Shown one piece after another: positions 22,001 to 33,240 of a DNA stretch of 64,000 bases. The DNA lies in assembly GCA_047967505.1 (NCBI GenBank), contig CM106541.1; one strand, 5' to 3'. The stretch is from Dipteris shenzhenensis. Taxonomy: Eukaryota; Polypodiophyta; Polypodiopsida; Gleicheniales. Under the pieces are notes generated by a model. It searched no databases and was not told the DNA's origin. It saw nothing but the letters and a program-made list of their open reading frames with translations. The position numbers and the translations under genes are program-made. How positions within the stretch are numbered: the stretch's first letter is position 1; each line of letters starts with the position of its first letter.

Positions 22001-22479
22001 GTATAGTGGGAGGGATTATGTAGTGCATTGGGCCCCCATCACTGTACGCACAATTTTTGAGGACTAGGTGCCTCAGAGGATCTAGTTTTTGCGGCAGACC
22101 CTTGGCTCTTACCGGTGCAAACTTTACAAAGTGGGGCCTAGGGGCCTTCTCCAGGCCAAGACTGCGAGGGACCTTGAGGTTGACAATGGTTGACACAAAT
22201 AGTCTCCACACAATATCACAAATAGTCAATGTTGGTTTTAATGAGGTGAAGCGAATTTAGACACTTGAAAAAAGGGAAGGGCTAAATAGTTGTTCATATA
22301 ATTTTGTTGAACAATATAGTGAAGGCAATGGTTGTAATGAGGTGAAGCAAATTTAGACACATAGGCTATTGTATGTCAATGTGTCCATGTGTGGAGACTT
22401 TTTGTTGAAATGCAATGTTATCTTTTTGAAGAACCTAATAACTATTTCTTTATTAATTTACAGGAAATTAGGTAGCCAT

Positions 22480-22618
22480 GGATCATGTATAGTTACATAG
22501 ACAATCTTTCCATTTCTTTGCTGACATGCACGGATCATGCATGGCAATATCTCCGTCTGTTTGTTGACATGCATGAATCATGCATAGCTACATTGACAAT
22601 CTCTCCATCTATTCACAA
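22480..22618. repeat. Three imperfect ~45-bp tandem repeats
   Basis: Units start at 22480, 22532 and 22575, each with G(G/A)ATCATG, then a pyrimidine-rich CAAT-TCTCC block and a TTGACATGCA-type end. Lengths are about 52, 43 and 44 bp. No function is evident. Confidence 0.7.
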
Positions 22619-23044
22619 GAAAAGGAATATTGTTTTGCTTTGATTTAGTAATGTTGAATTATGGCACTATGCGGAAGTATTATAGTATCTTTGTATTTGA
22701 AGAGTAGGTCGAAACATCAAGTGCTGTGTTGAAGCGATAGTAGAGTTTGAGCAATGCTTGTGAGGAACTTTGTGTAAAACTATAGTAGCGATTGATCTTT
22801 TAAAAAAATAGTTGGATCAACATGACACTATTAGAGATTGTATTTACTCATCTTATGTATGGTGGTGTATACATTCTTTCAAAGAGAAAACTTATTATTT
22901 GATAAATGTGCCTTTTTTATCTTGATATTGGCATTAAGGCGGATTTATAAATGTTAGGCCTTAGCTATTGATTCCCATGCCTTTGCCCTCATCTATTGAG
23001 CAATCAATATTACGAATAACTTTAGGCTCCCACTTTCAAATTAG

Positions 23045-23202
23045 ATGATGAGGATCTTGAAGAGGTAGAAGTCTTACCATACATCGACTCCTTGATGATG
23101 CCTCCTAACTCACCACTTCATAATTTTCTTGATTTGAAGTCTCGACATGTCATTGCAAGAGTTACCAAAGAATGCCACATTTTGGCATGCACTTTGCAAT
23201 AA
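23045..23202 (+). CDS. Putative terminal exon, unidentified
   Basis: The acceptor TTTCAAATTAG ends at 23044. An open frame (from 23047) then begins with an acidic stretch (DEDLEEVEVLPYIDSLMMPP) and runs for 51 codons to TAA at 23200-23202. The acidic start and clean acceptor are suggestive, but the segment is short, no upstream exon was found, and I do not recognise the peptide. Chance is a real alternative. Confidence 0.15.
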
Positions 23203-23610
23203 AAGAATGATAGGGATATTAATACCCCTCCTCCACCCTCACCAAAACTATTGCAAAAGTAATGAGATTACGCTAGATAAAGCATGCAATCATTCAATAG
23301 ATACCAAAGGAGAAATGCTATAATGTCTACAATAGATAAGGTGAACAACTCACAATCTTACACATGGTAGCCAAAAGATACAAACAGATCAAATATCCCA
23401 TGTACTCGTCATCATTCCATGTATATAAACTATTAAATAACAACCATACATATACAAGAGAATAATATAAGATTTTTGTTAAACTTTATTCTCATAATTT
23501 AATGCCAAAGAGCTTTCCAATCATCTAGTCTTTACACTCGACAAGAAGATGGGCCAACACACACATTAACATTCTCAATAACAAGATCGATACAATACTA
23601 GCACAACCAT

Positions 23611-23626
23611 AAAACACCTCAATGAC
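23611..23626 (+). repeat. LINE 2 target-site duplication, left copy
   Basis: AAAACACCTCAATGAC, identical to 38388-38403. A 16-bp duplication of this type is characteristic of target-primed insertion of LINEs. Confidence 0.93.
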
Positions 23627-23639
23627 AGATTCTAAGATA

Positions 23640-24180
23640 CATGGTCAAGCTCCTCGTGAGAGGTGTGACGTCACGTCGCCCCTGGCTGCCCCGTTGTCTT
23701 CGCCCCCTCTGGACTCCCTTGCCCTCCCGGCCACCTCTTTTGCTCTTGCTACCCCTCCTGCACCTACTACTCTGCCCCCACCTAATCCTTCCTCTCTTGC
23801 CTCTGCTGCCTCCCCGCTCGCTTGCTGCGCCCCCCTCCGCTCGCTGTGCCTCTCCCGCCACCCCTCTTCCCTTTGCCTCTGCCTTCTCTTCCTTCATCTC
23901 CTCCACCTTTGCCCCCCGCCAACTCCGCCTCTTCTGCCCCCCGCGCCCTTCTCCTCTCCCCCTCTGCCTCCTCTCTGCCCTCTTGCCTCTCCTCGCCTTC
24001 TTCTCTCCTCCCCTCCTCCTCTCCCCCCTCGCCTTCTCGCCCTCCTTCCTCTTCCACCCTCCGCCCTCCTTGCCTTCATTCTTCCTCTTCTGTCCTTGCC
24101 CCCTCCTTCGCCCCGCCTCGTCTCTGCCTCCCCCTCTGACGCTTTTTCCCCCTTTTTTTCTGTCCTTGCCTTTTCTGTAG
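23640..24180 (+). other. Pyrimidine-rich 5' tract of LINE 2
   Basis: This is about 540 bp of nearly pure C/T on plus, giving long Leu/Pro/Ser-rich frames (for example 23622-24227) and, on minus, Arg/Gly/Glu-rich frames (23619-24416). Composition alone explains these. The position at the very start of the LINE matches the C/T-rich tract before LINE 1, so a 5' UTR or promoter-like role is the likelier reading. Confidence 0.6.
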
Positions 24181-24293
24181 TGGGAGCACTTGTGCTTGTG
24201 AAGGTAAAAGAAAAACCTTGGTGGTGACCCTTGGTCTGGCCAGAGGGGCTCTATGGCAGCACCCTCAAATCCAACAACTGTTAAGGTTCTTCT

Positions 24294-24647
24294 TGTGAAG
24301 ATAGTAGGAGAGAGGGAAGAAGTCTCACTTGCGGCTTTCTCACATACACAATGGGGGAATACACACACGGGTGGAGGCTGAAAAACAGTTTCCCTCTTCT
24401 TAGTTGTGAAAGCCAAAATAACTCTAGTACAAAGAAAATAGAAGAACCCTATATGTGGGTCTCAAACCAAACTCAACTAACTAAGGTGGCATACTAACTG
24501 AGCCACAAACTAGAGTAGATAAGGATAGCTGTCATCCAGCTATTATTTGTGGGTGGTGTACCAACCGCATCTGCAGCTAAAAAGTCGGTGACATAAATGC
24601 ACAACGGTCACCCTGGCATATCGCGAGTGGAGCTCGATATCTCAACA
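24294..24647 (-). repeat. Copia 1 3' LTR
   Basis: This 354-bp LTR starts TGTGAAGATAG and ends ATCTCAACA on plus. It contains 7 bp near 24620 (TCGCGAG-like) that are missing from the partner LTR. Confidence 0.95.
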
Positions 24648-25391
24648 CTCCCCCTCGAGCTCAATCCCAATTCTTGCACACCAAGCAGGCCTCTGAACTT
24701 GCGCAGCTTCTCTGCGCCCAATGCCTTCGTGAATATGTCAGCGACCTGATCCTCTGTGCTGACATAAACTAGATCAATAAGACCTAGTAAAACCTTCTCC
24801 CGCACATAGTGATAATGCACCTCAATGTGCTTTGTTCTAGCATGATAGAGTGGGTTATTTGCTTGTAGACTGATGCATATCATAAAGTAGCCTATGCAAC
24901 CAAGCTACCTCACATGCAACCATTGCTGCACCCCTGTACTCAGCCTCTGTGCTCGACAAGGCAACTGTAGGCTGTTTCTTGCTGCTCCAGGTGACTGCAA
25001 CACTCCCAAAAGAGAACACATATCCACTGGTAGATCGTCTATCAGAAGTACTACCAGCCCAATCAGCATCAGTGTATCCATGCAATTGTATCTGAACCCC
25101 AGCCTCATAAAATAGTCCATACTGCAATGTGGACTTCACATACCTGAGTATGCGTCTAGCCGCATCCAAATGCGGTTTTCTTGGAGCCTGCATAAATTGA
25201 CTTACCAATCCAACAGCATAGCTTAAATCTGGCCTGGTAATAGTCATATAAATTAGACTTCCTACTATGCGTCTGTACATAGTAGGGTCTTCCAGAAGCT
25301 CACCTGCATCTGTGCTCAGCTTCACATTCTGCTCCAAAGGAACTGAAATAGGCTTACAACCTGTCATCCCATATTTGGACAGCATGTCCAA
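24608..25391 (-). pseudogene. Copia 1 RNase H and RT connection, frameshifted
   Basis: RNase H removes the RNA strand of the cDNA hybrid. The reading starts with the RT tail (MLSKYGMTGCKPISVPLEQN, GSLIYMTITRPDLSYAVGLV). It goes on to the RNase H blocks HGYTDADWAGSTSDRRSTSG (first Asp), ALSSTEAEYRGA (Glu) and, after a frame change at about 24870, NPLYHARTKHIEVHYHYVRE and DQVADIFTKAL. All are standard copia RNase H landmarks. The frame runs past the purine tract into the 3' LTR, where it ends. The frameshift near 24870, which removes the usual central Asp block, disables it. Confidence 0.9.
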
Positions 25392-25417
25392 TCCATACTG
25401 CCTCTACAAGAGCTGTA

Positions 25418-26329
25418 TCAAATCCCACTTGGTGATCTAATCACCTCAATGCCCAAGAAATAACGCAGCTCTCCCAGATCCTTCATCTCAAACTTCTGCT
25501 TCAATAGCATTTTCACATGAAGGATATCTTCATCACTATCACCTGTGATGATCAAATCATCAACATAAATGACAAGCAGCATAATACCTTTCTCTGTTTT
25601 TCTCACATAGAGTGAGAAATCTGCCTTGGAAATCTGAAAGCCAATAGTGACAAGATATTGTCCTATCTTGTCAGACCATGCTCTAGGTGCTTGCTTCAAG
25701 CCATACAAGGCTTTCTTCAACTTGCAAACAAACTCAGGATGAATAGCATGAACATAACCTGGTGGCTGCTCCATAAAGACCTCTTCTTGCAAATCACCAT
25801 ACAAGAAGGCATTCTTTACATCCATCTAATGTAAAGACCATCCCTTTGATGCAGCCATAGCAATGACCGCTCTTACAGTTGCCATCCTTGCAACCGGACT
25901 AAATGTTTCTTCATAATCAATGCCATATGTCTGTGCATACCCCTTGACAACTAATCTTGCCTTGTATCTGTTCACAGAACCATTTGCATTGTGCTTGATC
26001 TTATAAACCCACTTACAGCCAATTGCATTCTTGTCTTTAGGCAAAGGCAACAATTCCCATGTAGCATTTGCTTCCAAGGCATCCATTTCTTCATCCATGG
26101 CTTTCTCCCATTTTTCATTTCCCATGGCTTGCTCAAAAGAAGTGGGTTCTGGTTCCTGTATCACTTTGACCATATAGGCATAGTGAATGGCTGTAAATCC
26201 ATCATATTTCAGCCTATCCATAGGATACCTAGCTCTGGTAGACCTGCGCAAAATAGGCTCACTTCCAGGTGCTCTCAAAACATCCCTCGTCTTCCTTACT
26301 CCAGATGTAACAAGAGAAGGAATACCCAA
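25418..26329 (-). pseudogene. Copia 1 reverse transcriptase, one in-frame stop
   Basis: This RT copies element RNA into cDNA. Blocks seen are WELLPLPKDKNAIGCKWVYK, NRYKARLVVKGYAQ, DYEETFSPVARMATVRAVIA, then [20 protein letters not shown] (motif A Asp), [28 protein letters not shown] (intact YVDD) and [18 protein letters not shown] stop at about 25826-25828 separates the two halves, just before the MDVKNAF block, and another break follows at 25418. The catalytic residues are intact, and few changes separate it from a working enzyme of this family. Confidence 0.93.
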
Positions 26330-26411
26330 CTCATCATCAATGCTTTGTTCTGAGCCATTGATTCACCATCCACATAAGAGTGACCTGCATTCACATCAAA
26401 CATGGGCTGAT

Positions 26412-26612
26412 CTACTTCTCTTTTCCTTTTTGTGATACCTGCGTACCACTATCTGCATTGCTTTGAGGAGATTCTCCTGATCTCAATGTGCCTGTCCATG
26501 GCAAAGTATGTGAACCACTGCTAGAGGACACTGCAGGTCCACTGATATTTTGTGATTGTTGCTGTGAATTCTGTGCAGCATTACCATTTTGTGCATCTAC
26601 ATCAATCATCAC
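26412..26612 (-). pseudogene. Copia 1 linker between integrase and RT
   Basis: This Gln/Ser/Gly-rich low-complexity segment (for example NAAQNSQQQSQNISG) lies between the integrase C-terminus and the RT. Such linkers are usual in copia pol and poorly conserved. Frame breaks occur on both sides (about 26330-26411 and 26630). Confidence 0.75.
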
Positions 26613-26627
26613 ATTTACTGGTTTATA

Positions 26628-27422
26628 CTAGCTGCTCATCTCATAAAAAACAACATCTCTGCTCACTGTAAACTTACAGGTAGAAGGGTTATAGCATCTA
26701 TACCCTTTCTGCTGCAGAGAATAACCATTAAAGACGCACTTCTCAGCTTTTGGATCCAACTTGGACCTCAATTCATCTGGCACATGAACATAGGCAATGC
26801 AGTAAAAAATTTTCAAATGAGAAATGTCTGGTTTCCTACCAGTATACATCTCCTCTAGCGTCATGCCATGTATTACTGCAGTGGGAGTCCTGTTCATTAT
26901 GTAAACTGTTGTAGCAACTGCTTCAGCCCAATAATAATCTGGTAGATCTTTTTCATTTAGCATGGCCTGAGATACCTCTCCAATATGCCTGTTTTTCCTT
27001 TCTACAAGTCCATTTTGCTGTGGGGTATGACTGCATGAATATTGTTGCTTTATGCCATGCTCCTGCAGGAACCTTGCAAACTCATTTGAGAGGTACTCTC
27101 CCCCTCCATCTGACCTTAGGCATTTTATTTGCAGGCCTGTTTCTTTTTCAACCATAGCTTTAAAAGCTTTGAAGTGCCCAAACACTTCACTTTTCTTTTT
27201 CATAAAATACACCCAAACTTTTCTGCTGAAGTCATCAATAAAAGTGACAAAATAGTGATAGCCTCCAATAGATGCAGCTTTAGTAGTCCACACATCAGAG
27301 TGGATTAATTCCAATGGCTTTTTACTCTCTTGAACATGCCTAAGAAATGGTTTCCTTGCCTGTTTTCCAAATTGACAGGCTTCACAAACCTTATGCATTT
27401 CTGCAACCTTGAATTTAGGCAA
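26628..27422 (-). pseudogene. Copia 1 integrase, mostly open
   Basis: The open frame has 264 codons. It begins in the zinc-binding end (CEACQFGKQARKPF), passes through LELIHSDVW (first catalytic Asp), FVTFIDDFSRKVWVYFMKKK, CLRSDGGGEYLSNEF (second Asp) and HTPQQNGLVERKNRHIGE (Glu), and ends in the copia-type C-terminal GKR-like block (PKAEKCVFNGYSLQQKGYRC, FTVSRDVVFYE). All three DDE residues are present. Upstream, the His-His part of the zinc domain lies in the preceding broken frame (27464-27703). Confidence 0.93.
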
Positions 27423-27463
27423 TCCTCTGCAACAATATTTTGGGCTTGCATTGATTTAAGTCG

Positions 27464-27967
27464 CTATATATTAACATGACCAATGCATTTATGCCAGATA
27501 TCAATATCTGCAACTACACCGGTCCCATGTGCAAACATTGCTGCACTCAATTCAGGCATGTCCACATCCAACGTAAACATCCTGCCCTTCTTCTTTCCTT
27601 TTGCTATCAAGCGACCGTTATTTTTCATATCCTCAAAAAAGCATCCATGAGGATTAAATCTGACCTGCAAGCCCTGCTCAACCATTTGACCAACAGAAAC
27701 CAAGTTCTTGGTGATGTTCGGGACATGAAATACATCAGACAGGTATTTCTTTTTCCCATCCTACAAAGACAAAGGAATTTTACCAATCTGCACAATAGGA
27801 TGTGCAATATCATCACCAGTCTCCACAAATCCTGGTTTTTCCATTTTCCTTGCATCCTGCATCCATTCTGCATGACCTGTCATGTGGTTTGACGCACCTG
27901 AGTCAACATACCACACATCATTTCGTTCTTCTGCACTTGTCACAGAATTGGTCATGTGCTGCACCAT
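27464..27967 (-). pseudogene. Copia 1 protease and integrase zinc-binding start
   Basis: The aspartic protease matures the polyprotein. WYVDSGASNHMTG (27895-27935) is the copia active-site block (D-S-G). It is followed, across a stop at about 27761, by VFHVPNITKNLVSVGQMVEQ and GCFFEDMKNNGRLIAKG, the usual post-protease stretch, and WHKCIGHVN, the His part of the integrase zinc domain. Stops at about 27761 and 27464 break the frame. Confidence 0.88.
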
Positions 27968-28089
27968 AAATAGATGCTCATTTCTGTCATCACCCTGTCT
28001 ACTAGAAGATGCATAATTGCCTTGCTACAATTTTCCATTCATAATTTCATTCTGCTTTTTGCAGCAGTCCTTAGCCATATGACCCATTT

Positions 28090-28937
28090 TACCATAGTAG
28101 TAGCATTCAACATTGTTGTTTGCATTTTGGCCTCTCTACCATCCACCACGGCCTGTTTGGCTCCCCCTGCCTCTAGAGTTACCACGTCCTCCTCCATAGG
28201 ACTGGTTTTCTTGAGTTTGCTGCATATTCTGATTTCTACCATGGCCTACAGATCGGCCTCCTCTTCCTCTGCCTCTACCTCTTCCAGCATTTGAGTAGAA
28301 GACAGTTTCTTTTGAAGTTCCTCCTGAAGAAGATGCACCCCCATTTCTCTGCTCTTCAGAAACTAGAAGAGCAAACAACGCTTCAAAATCAGGAAATTTT
28401 TCACGGACGGCAATGGATGTCCGAAACTGTGCATAATCCTTTCCTAGACCATTCACGGTCACAGAAACTAGATCATCATCTTCCACTGGCGATCCAATGG
28501 AAGCAAGTGCATCTGCAATTTTCTTCACCTTCATGTGGTAGTCATTTATGCTCAAATTTTCTCTCTGCACTTGCAACTCCTGTTTGAGCTGCATTTTCCT
28601 GGCTTGCGTATTTGTGCTGTACAATTTTGCCAAAGTATCCCATGCCTCCTTTGGCGTACTTGCATCCTAAATATGCAAGTACTTGCACAATCATAGAATC
28701 CGAAATACTGATAGACAGCCAGTACATAATTTTTCTGGCTCTCTCATGCCATCCTTTAAATGCCTGCATTTCCTATTGATTGGGAACATTAGGAGGAACC
28801 GGTTCTTCTTCATTTCCTGTAATGAACTCCCAATAGCCTTTTCCCATAAGGAAATTTGTCATTCTAAACTTCCATGCTTGGAAGTTGTTCTTGTCAAGCT
28901 TTTCAGTGACAATCTGTGAAAGAGAATCAGACGCCAT
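28090..28937 (-). pseudogene. Copia 1 gag, one stop and one frameshift
   Basis: The start is ATG at 28937 (MASDSLSQIVTEKLDKNNFQ), the typical copia gag opening. A TAG interrupts at 28775-28773, and the frame shifts at about 28640. The longest open part (28136-28633) has AKLYSTNTQARKMQLKQELQ, DYHMKVKKIADALASIGSPV, an Arg/Gly-rich stretch and an atypical knuckle near 28100-28060 (CYYYGKMGHMAKDC, second Cys changed to Tyr). It packages the element RNA in intact relatives. Confidence 0.88.
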
Positions 28938-29468
28938 TACAGAACACTACAAAATATTCTGTCACTGGAAAAAACACAGCTTTTGCCTCACACGGGCAGA
29001 TCTGCAAAACTGATGAAAGTGGTATTTGACCACACAGTCACTTCCTAGTGACGATTTTGCATCAACAGGCAACAAGCATGATTCTGCAACTCCCAATATC
29101 TCTGCACACAGGCATACGATGCAATTTCTGCGGCAACTTTTCACCGACCAGCCGAGCAGTGGTCGCACAGCAAAAACAAGGCCTTTTTCTGAGTGCCTGT
29201 GAAGAACTTCCGCCTTCAAAACGGGCCCCAAAATGGCCTCGAATCAGAAAAATAACGTCACCACAGGCTTCACCCTTTTCTGCTGCATTTACTGCGCTCT
29301 CGCCACACCACAAAGGGCATCTCAATCTGAGACAGTGTACTCTTGCACTTCTGGCTGTGCTACCTGCAGAGATTTGCTCCCAAACTCCAAAAAGGAAAGC
29401 AACACTGGTCCTCTTACCAGGACACCGCAAACTTGGTTTGCTTTCTTGAGCTCCTTACCACGAACAAG

Positions 29469-29480
29469 GCTCTGATACCA
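29469..29480 (-). promoter_or_regulatory. Copia 1 primer-binding site (tRNA-iMet)
   Basis: TGGTATCAGAGC on minus, directly abutting the 5' LTR. The leader between it and the gag ATG (28938-29468) is about 530 bp and non-coding. Confidence 0.95.
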
Positions 29481-29827
29481 TGTGAAGATAGTGGGAGAGA
29501 GGGAAGGAGTCTCACTTGCAGCTTTCTCACATACACAATGAGGGAATACACACATAGGTGGAGGCTGAAAAACAGTTTTCCTCTTCTTAGTTGTGAAAGC
29601 CAAAAGAACTCTAGTATAAAGAAAATAGAAGAACCCTATATGTGGGTCTCAAACCAAACTCAACTGACTAAGGTGGCATACTAACTGAGCCACAAACTAG
29701 AGTAGATAAGGATAGCTGTCATCCAGCTATTATTCGTGGGCAGTGTACCAACCGCATCTGCAACTAAAAAGTCGGTGACATAAATGCACAACGGTCCCCC
29801 TGGCATATGGAGCTCGATATCTCAACA
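29481..29827 (-). repeat. Copia 1 5' LTR
   Basis: This 347-bp LTR is identical in layout to 24294-24647. It is bounded by the primer site and the CTTCT target duplication. Confidence 0.95.
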
Positions 29828-29934
29828 CTTCTTTCCCCAGCCGACAAGCAATAGGTACAGTAGGCAGTTTAGTCCCTCCGGGAGAAGGCACTCGTGGGCA
29901 GAATTGTGGGCCTCACACCTACATAGAGACACGT

Positions 29935-30349
29935 GTGAGAGTGGATCTAGGCGAGCTTGTCATTAGAGGGAGACCACATCTATGGATGAGGCGTTTTCCT
30001 CATCCAGCTGAGCTCCCCCGCCTTGACACTTGTGGAGCAGAGCCCCATACTCCTTGGCCCCGTACCTTGTCTACCTCTTTCCTTGGTATCCTGGGTTCAC
30101 AGTGGAGGACATGGATACAACACACCATGTTCATGGTTTTCGGTTACACTCCACTTCCCAGGGCTCCCCAAGGAGTATCGAGCCATCCTCCCCTCCATTG
30201 GTCGGGCATTTGGCATAGCTTTTGAGTCCCCGCCAGAGATGATCGCCATCGTTCTAGCCGATGATGGAGTCCCCAAGATTAGAATAGTGGTGGAGAGCCC
30301 GGGTTACCAAGCCAGTGTCTTCGATGCAGACAAATGGGCCACCTCGTAG
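29935..30349 (+). pseudogene. LINE 2 ORF1-like nucleocapsid region
   Basis: The stretch FPGLPKEYRAILPSIGRAFG, followed by a spacer and VPKIRIVVESPG, fits the DUF4283-type domain of plant LINE ORF1 proteins (LPxEYxxxxxLxxIGxxLG ... RxxV), which bind element RNA. Two overlapping frames (29935-30225 and 30023-30349) share the region, so a frameshift is likely. Upstream parts of ORF1 are interrupted by copia 1. The zinc-knuckle end of ORF1, expected downstream, is missing because the sequence jumps to the RT C-terminus at about 30350. Confidence 0.55.
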
Positions 30350-31166
30350 AGATTACCGCCGTGGCCTCCCCGGTGCGCCTCCCCCCCCTCCTCCGCAGAG
30401 TAGGCAGTATTGACATCACAGCAAAGCAGCAAATTGCCTCAGTCCTAGAGAGTGTTCGGTGCAAGCTTCTCTATTGGAGCTCAGCCAAACTCTCCCTAGC
30501 AGGGCGCGCCCTAGTGGCAAACTAGGTCCTTGCAATGGCCTGGTATATCGCCTCTTGCTGGTGCTTTCACAGAGGATGCATTGGGTAGCTATGACGGTTA
30601 GGACATAACTTCCTTTGGGTAGGCTCAAATGGCACAAGGAGCACTAGGGCTTGAGTAGCTTGGCAGATGGTGCCGTAGGCACTGGGAGGCTTGGGTGTCA
30701 TTGACCCGGAGATGCAGAGCAGGGCCCTGCTTGGCAACTTGGTGGTTTATGGCCTCACCCTAGGTGCAGAGCCCTGGAAGCTCCTCTTACAGCAAGGGCT
30801 TATGAGGAACACCCCACGCACTGGAGCCTTCACATAGATGGATCTTCTCAGAGGCCCCCCTTACAGGGAAGGGCTCCCCCTTAATGAGGAGTCTTCACAG
30901 GGTATGGCAAAGACTAGTAGGGGTCTCATTTGTGCTCCCAGATGTAGAGGGGAGTTTGAGCAGAAGCCCCTTATATGGCACCTAGAGATTAGAGATCAGG
31001 AGGGACGTATGCTCAGACAACGGACTCACATTGGTTGGGCATAGTGGGACAGTGGGCAAGCGAGGTCCTTTGGCCGTTGGAGCAGACTACCTATGGAGAT
31101 AGAGGCGAGGCTTGATGCCCTAGCGCATTTGTGAGGGGTTGGGCAGCGGATGGGCGAGATTGAATA
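30350..31166 (+). pseudogene. LINE 2 RT protein, C-terminal region
   Basis: ASVLESVRCKLLYWSSAKLS and LAGRALVAN match the W-x3-x-LSxAGR block that follows the RT catalytic domain of plant LINEs. Next come VLAMAWYIASCWCF, FLWVGSNGTRSTRA and VPxALGGLGVIDPEMQSRAL, all in usual order, and at 30985-31160 a segment shared with the fragment at 21775-22000. In-frame stops are scattered. The region ends at the copia 2 insertion (31167) and continues at 37038. Confidence 0.75.
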
Positions 31167-31333
31167 TGAGATTGCTCTCAACGGAAGCAGAACGGAAGAG
31201 GGAGAGAGAGAAACAGAGAGCCAACAAGTTTTTGGTGGGTGCAGAACACCTTAATCTTCTTTTTTCATTCATTTGTATATGTGTTTGAGTATTGTACATA
31301 ACCGGGGTAAAGGCATAGTGACCTTTAACCCCA
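31167..31333 (-). repeat. Copia 2 3' LTR
   Basis: TGAGATTGCTCTCAACGG...CTTTAACCCCA on plus, with about 15 differences from its partner by eye. It is short for a copia LTR. Confidence 0.88.
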
Positions 31334-31388
31334 TATCCTTTCTCTTAAAAGACAACGTGCCTTTAAGGGAGAACAACCAGTGAGCATA

Positions 31389-31850
31389 CTATCCAATGCC
31401 CATCAATACACTACAATACTCAAACTGCTGACTAGGTAGACTCTTTGTTAGCATATATGCAAGGTTATTATTTGTATGAACCTTGACAAGCTCTATGCGC
31501 TTGTCCTCAAGTACCTCCCTGATGAAATGGTATCTGACCTCAATGTGTTTGGTCTTTGCATGAAAGACCGGATTCCCTGCTAGTTGAGTAGCACTCATGG
31601 AATCACCATGCAATGTCGGTACACCTGTATGAATCCCCAAATCTCCCACTAGCTGATCATGCCATATAGCCTCCTTGCAACCCTCTGTGGTTGGAACATA
31701 CTCAGCCTCTGTGGTAGACAAAGCAATGCACTTTTGTGCGTGAGACATCCACGACACTGCACCACCTACAAAGGTGAACACATAACCAGAAGTGGATCTC
31801 CTACTATCCACATGCCTGCATAGTCTGAATCTGTGTACCCAAGTACACAC
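31389..31850 (-). pseudogene. Copia 2 RNase H
   Basis: Blocks seen are RRSTSGYVFTFVGGAVSW, CIALSTTEAEYVPTTEGCKE (Glu), TLHGDSMSATQLAGNPVFHA (Asp) and TKHIEVRYHFIREV, ending NNNLAYMLTKSLP near the 3' LTR. The first catalytic Asp block (GYTDSDYAG) lies in the neighbouring frame (about 31845), so one frameshift separates it from the rest. These are standard copia RNase H landmarks, and the domain ends about 55 bp from the LTR, as expected. Confidence 0.88.
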
Positions 31851-33240
31851 ATATCTCCTCTACCAAAGCAGATGTACATCTTCTTGGTACCCTTCATGTA
31901 CCTCATGATGCACTTAATTGCCTCCCAATGCCTCTTTCTTGGATTAGCCATATATCGGCTAACAACTCCCACTGCAAATGCAATGGCTGGTCTAGTAGGT
32001 ATCATAGCATACATAAGACTCCCAACTGCTGATGCATAAGGAACCTTGGTCATCATGGCCCTCTCCTCATCTGATTTGGGACTATTTGTATGACTCAGTT
32101 TCACATATGGAGGCAATGTAGTACTCACTGCCTTCCCCCCCTCCATATTGAAACGTTGCAATACTTTTGTAACATACTCCTTTTGTGAAAGCCAAAGGAG
32201 TTTCCTACTCTGATCATGCCTGATGCGCATACCAAGAATATGACCTACAAGTCCCAAATCCTTCATATCAAAGGCCTCATGCAACTTGGCCTTTAATGCA
32301 TCTAGCTCTGCTAGCCAATAGCATATCATCCACATATAGTGCCAGGAGTATCAGGCTATTATCCTTAGCCCTTTTAGTGTAGAGGCAGTGATCAATTTCA
32401 CTCCTAAAACCTTGGGACTAAATGAAAGCATCAAACTTCTGATACCATTCTCTAGGCACTTGCTTAAGACCATAGAGACTCTTTTTCAGCTTGCAAACTA
32501 AATTCTCTTTGCCCTTTTCTTCAAAGCCTTCCAGCTGCACTATGTAAATTTCCTCATGCAGATCCCCTGTGCAAGAAAGTTGTCTTGACATCCATCTACA
32601 TAAGCTCCATATCCTCTGCTGCCACTAGTCCAAGCATGCATCTAAGTGTGGTCATCTTCACAACCGAAGAGAATATCTCATCAAAGTCCACGCCCTTCTC
32701 TTGCTTGAACCTTTTAGCGACCAAATGGGCGTTGTACCTAGGCATATCATCACCTGTGACCTTCATCTTGTAGACCCATTTACATGGCAATGCTTTCTTT
32801 CCATGTGGCAAAGAAACCAAGTCCCAAGTCTTATTCTTCATAAGTGAACTCATCTTTGATTGCATAGCATACTCCCATTTGCATTGATCCTCGCGCATCA
32901 TAGCCTCTCTGTAGCAAGAAGGTTCCCCGCAATCAGTAAGCATCACATAGTCTACCCCTGGAACAAACCTATCAGGCGGTCTAGACACTGTAGTTGATCT
33001 TCTCAAGGGCATTTCAAGTTGCTGTCCCACCTGCATATCAGCCACATTTGGCTCATCATTTCCACCGATAGTTGATCCATCATCTACCCTTGATTGTATA
33101 CCTATGGGAGTACTTGGTGGTACCATTTTTTGCACATTTGGTGCATGGACAGCTTGCTGTTTATCAACATATGCAAGTGGATTCACGTCCTGGAAAGTGA
33201 TTCTCCTCATTTCCACATCCAGCATGGGTGCCTTATGCAT
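31766..33240 (-). pseudogene. Copia 2 reverse transcriptase, frameshifted
   Basis: The upstream part (33240-32596) holds the integrase-RT linker, then DYVMLTDCGEPSCYREAMMR, WDLVSLPHGKKALPCKWVYK and YNAHLVAKRFKQEKGVDFDE. The middle (about 32595-32320) has MDVKTTFLHGDLHEE (motif A), LKKSLYGLKQVPREW and LYVDDMLLAS (intact YVDD). The downstream part (32335-31766) has FDMKDLGLVGHILGMRIRHD and the RT connection. At least three frame changes or stops break it, so catalytic residues are kept but no full enzyme is encoded. Confidence 0.88.

Larger units (their letters stand above)
22001..23610. other. Gene-free stretch left of LINE 2
   Basis: No convincing gene is visible. It contains a small tandem repeat (22480-22618) and one exon-like segment (23045-23202), described separately. 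The last bases before 23611 are the empty-site flank of LINE 2, and on the minus strand they continue the reading frame of the gene X exon at 38395-38518 for about 25 codons before a stop. Confidence 0.35.
24294..29827 (-). mobile_element. Copia 1: near-complete Ty1/copia retrotransposon
   Basis: This 5534-bp element sits inside LINE 2 with perfect 5-bp target duplication CTTCT (24289-24293 and 29828-29832). LTRs lie at 24294-24647 and 29481-29827. The primer site for tRNA-iMet is at 29469-29480 (minus TGGTATCAGAGC), and a purine tract (minus GAGGGGGAG) abuts the 3' LTR at 24648-24656. Domain order on minus is gag, protease, integrase, RT, RNase H. Only a few stops and shifts break it. The LTRs differ by about 15 substitutions and a 7-bp indel by eye, so the insertion is moderately recent. 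Confidence 0.95.
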
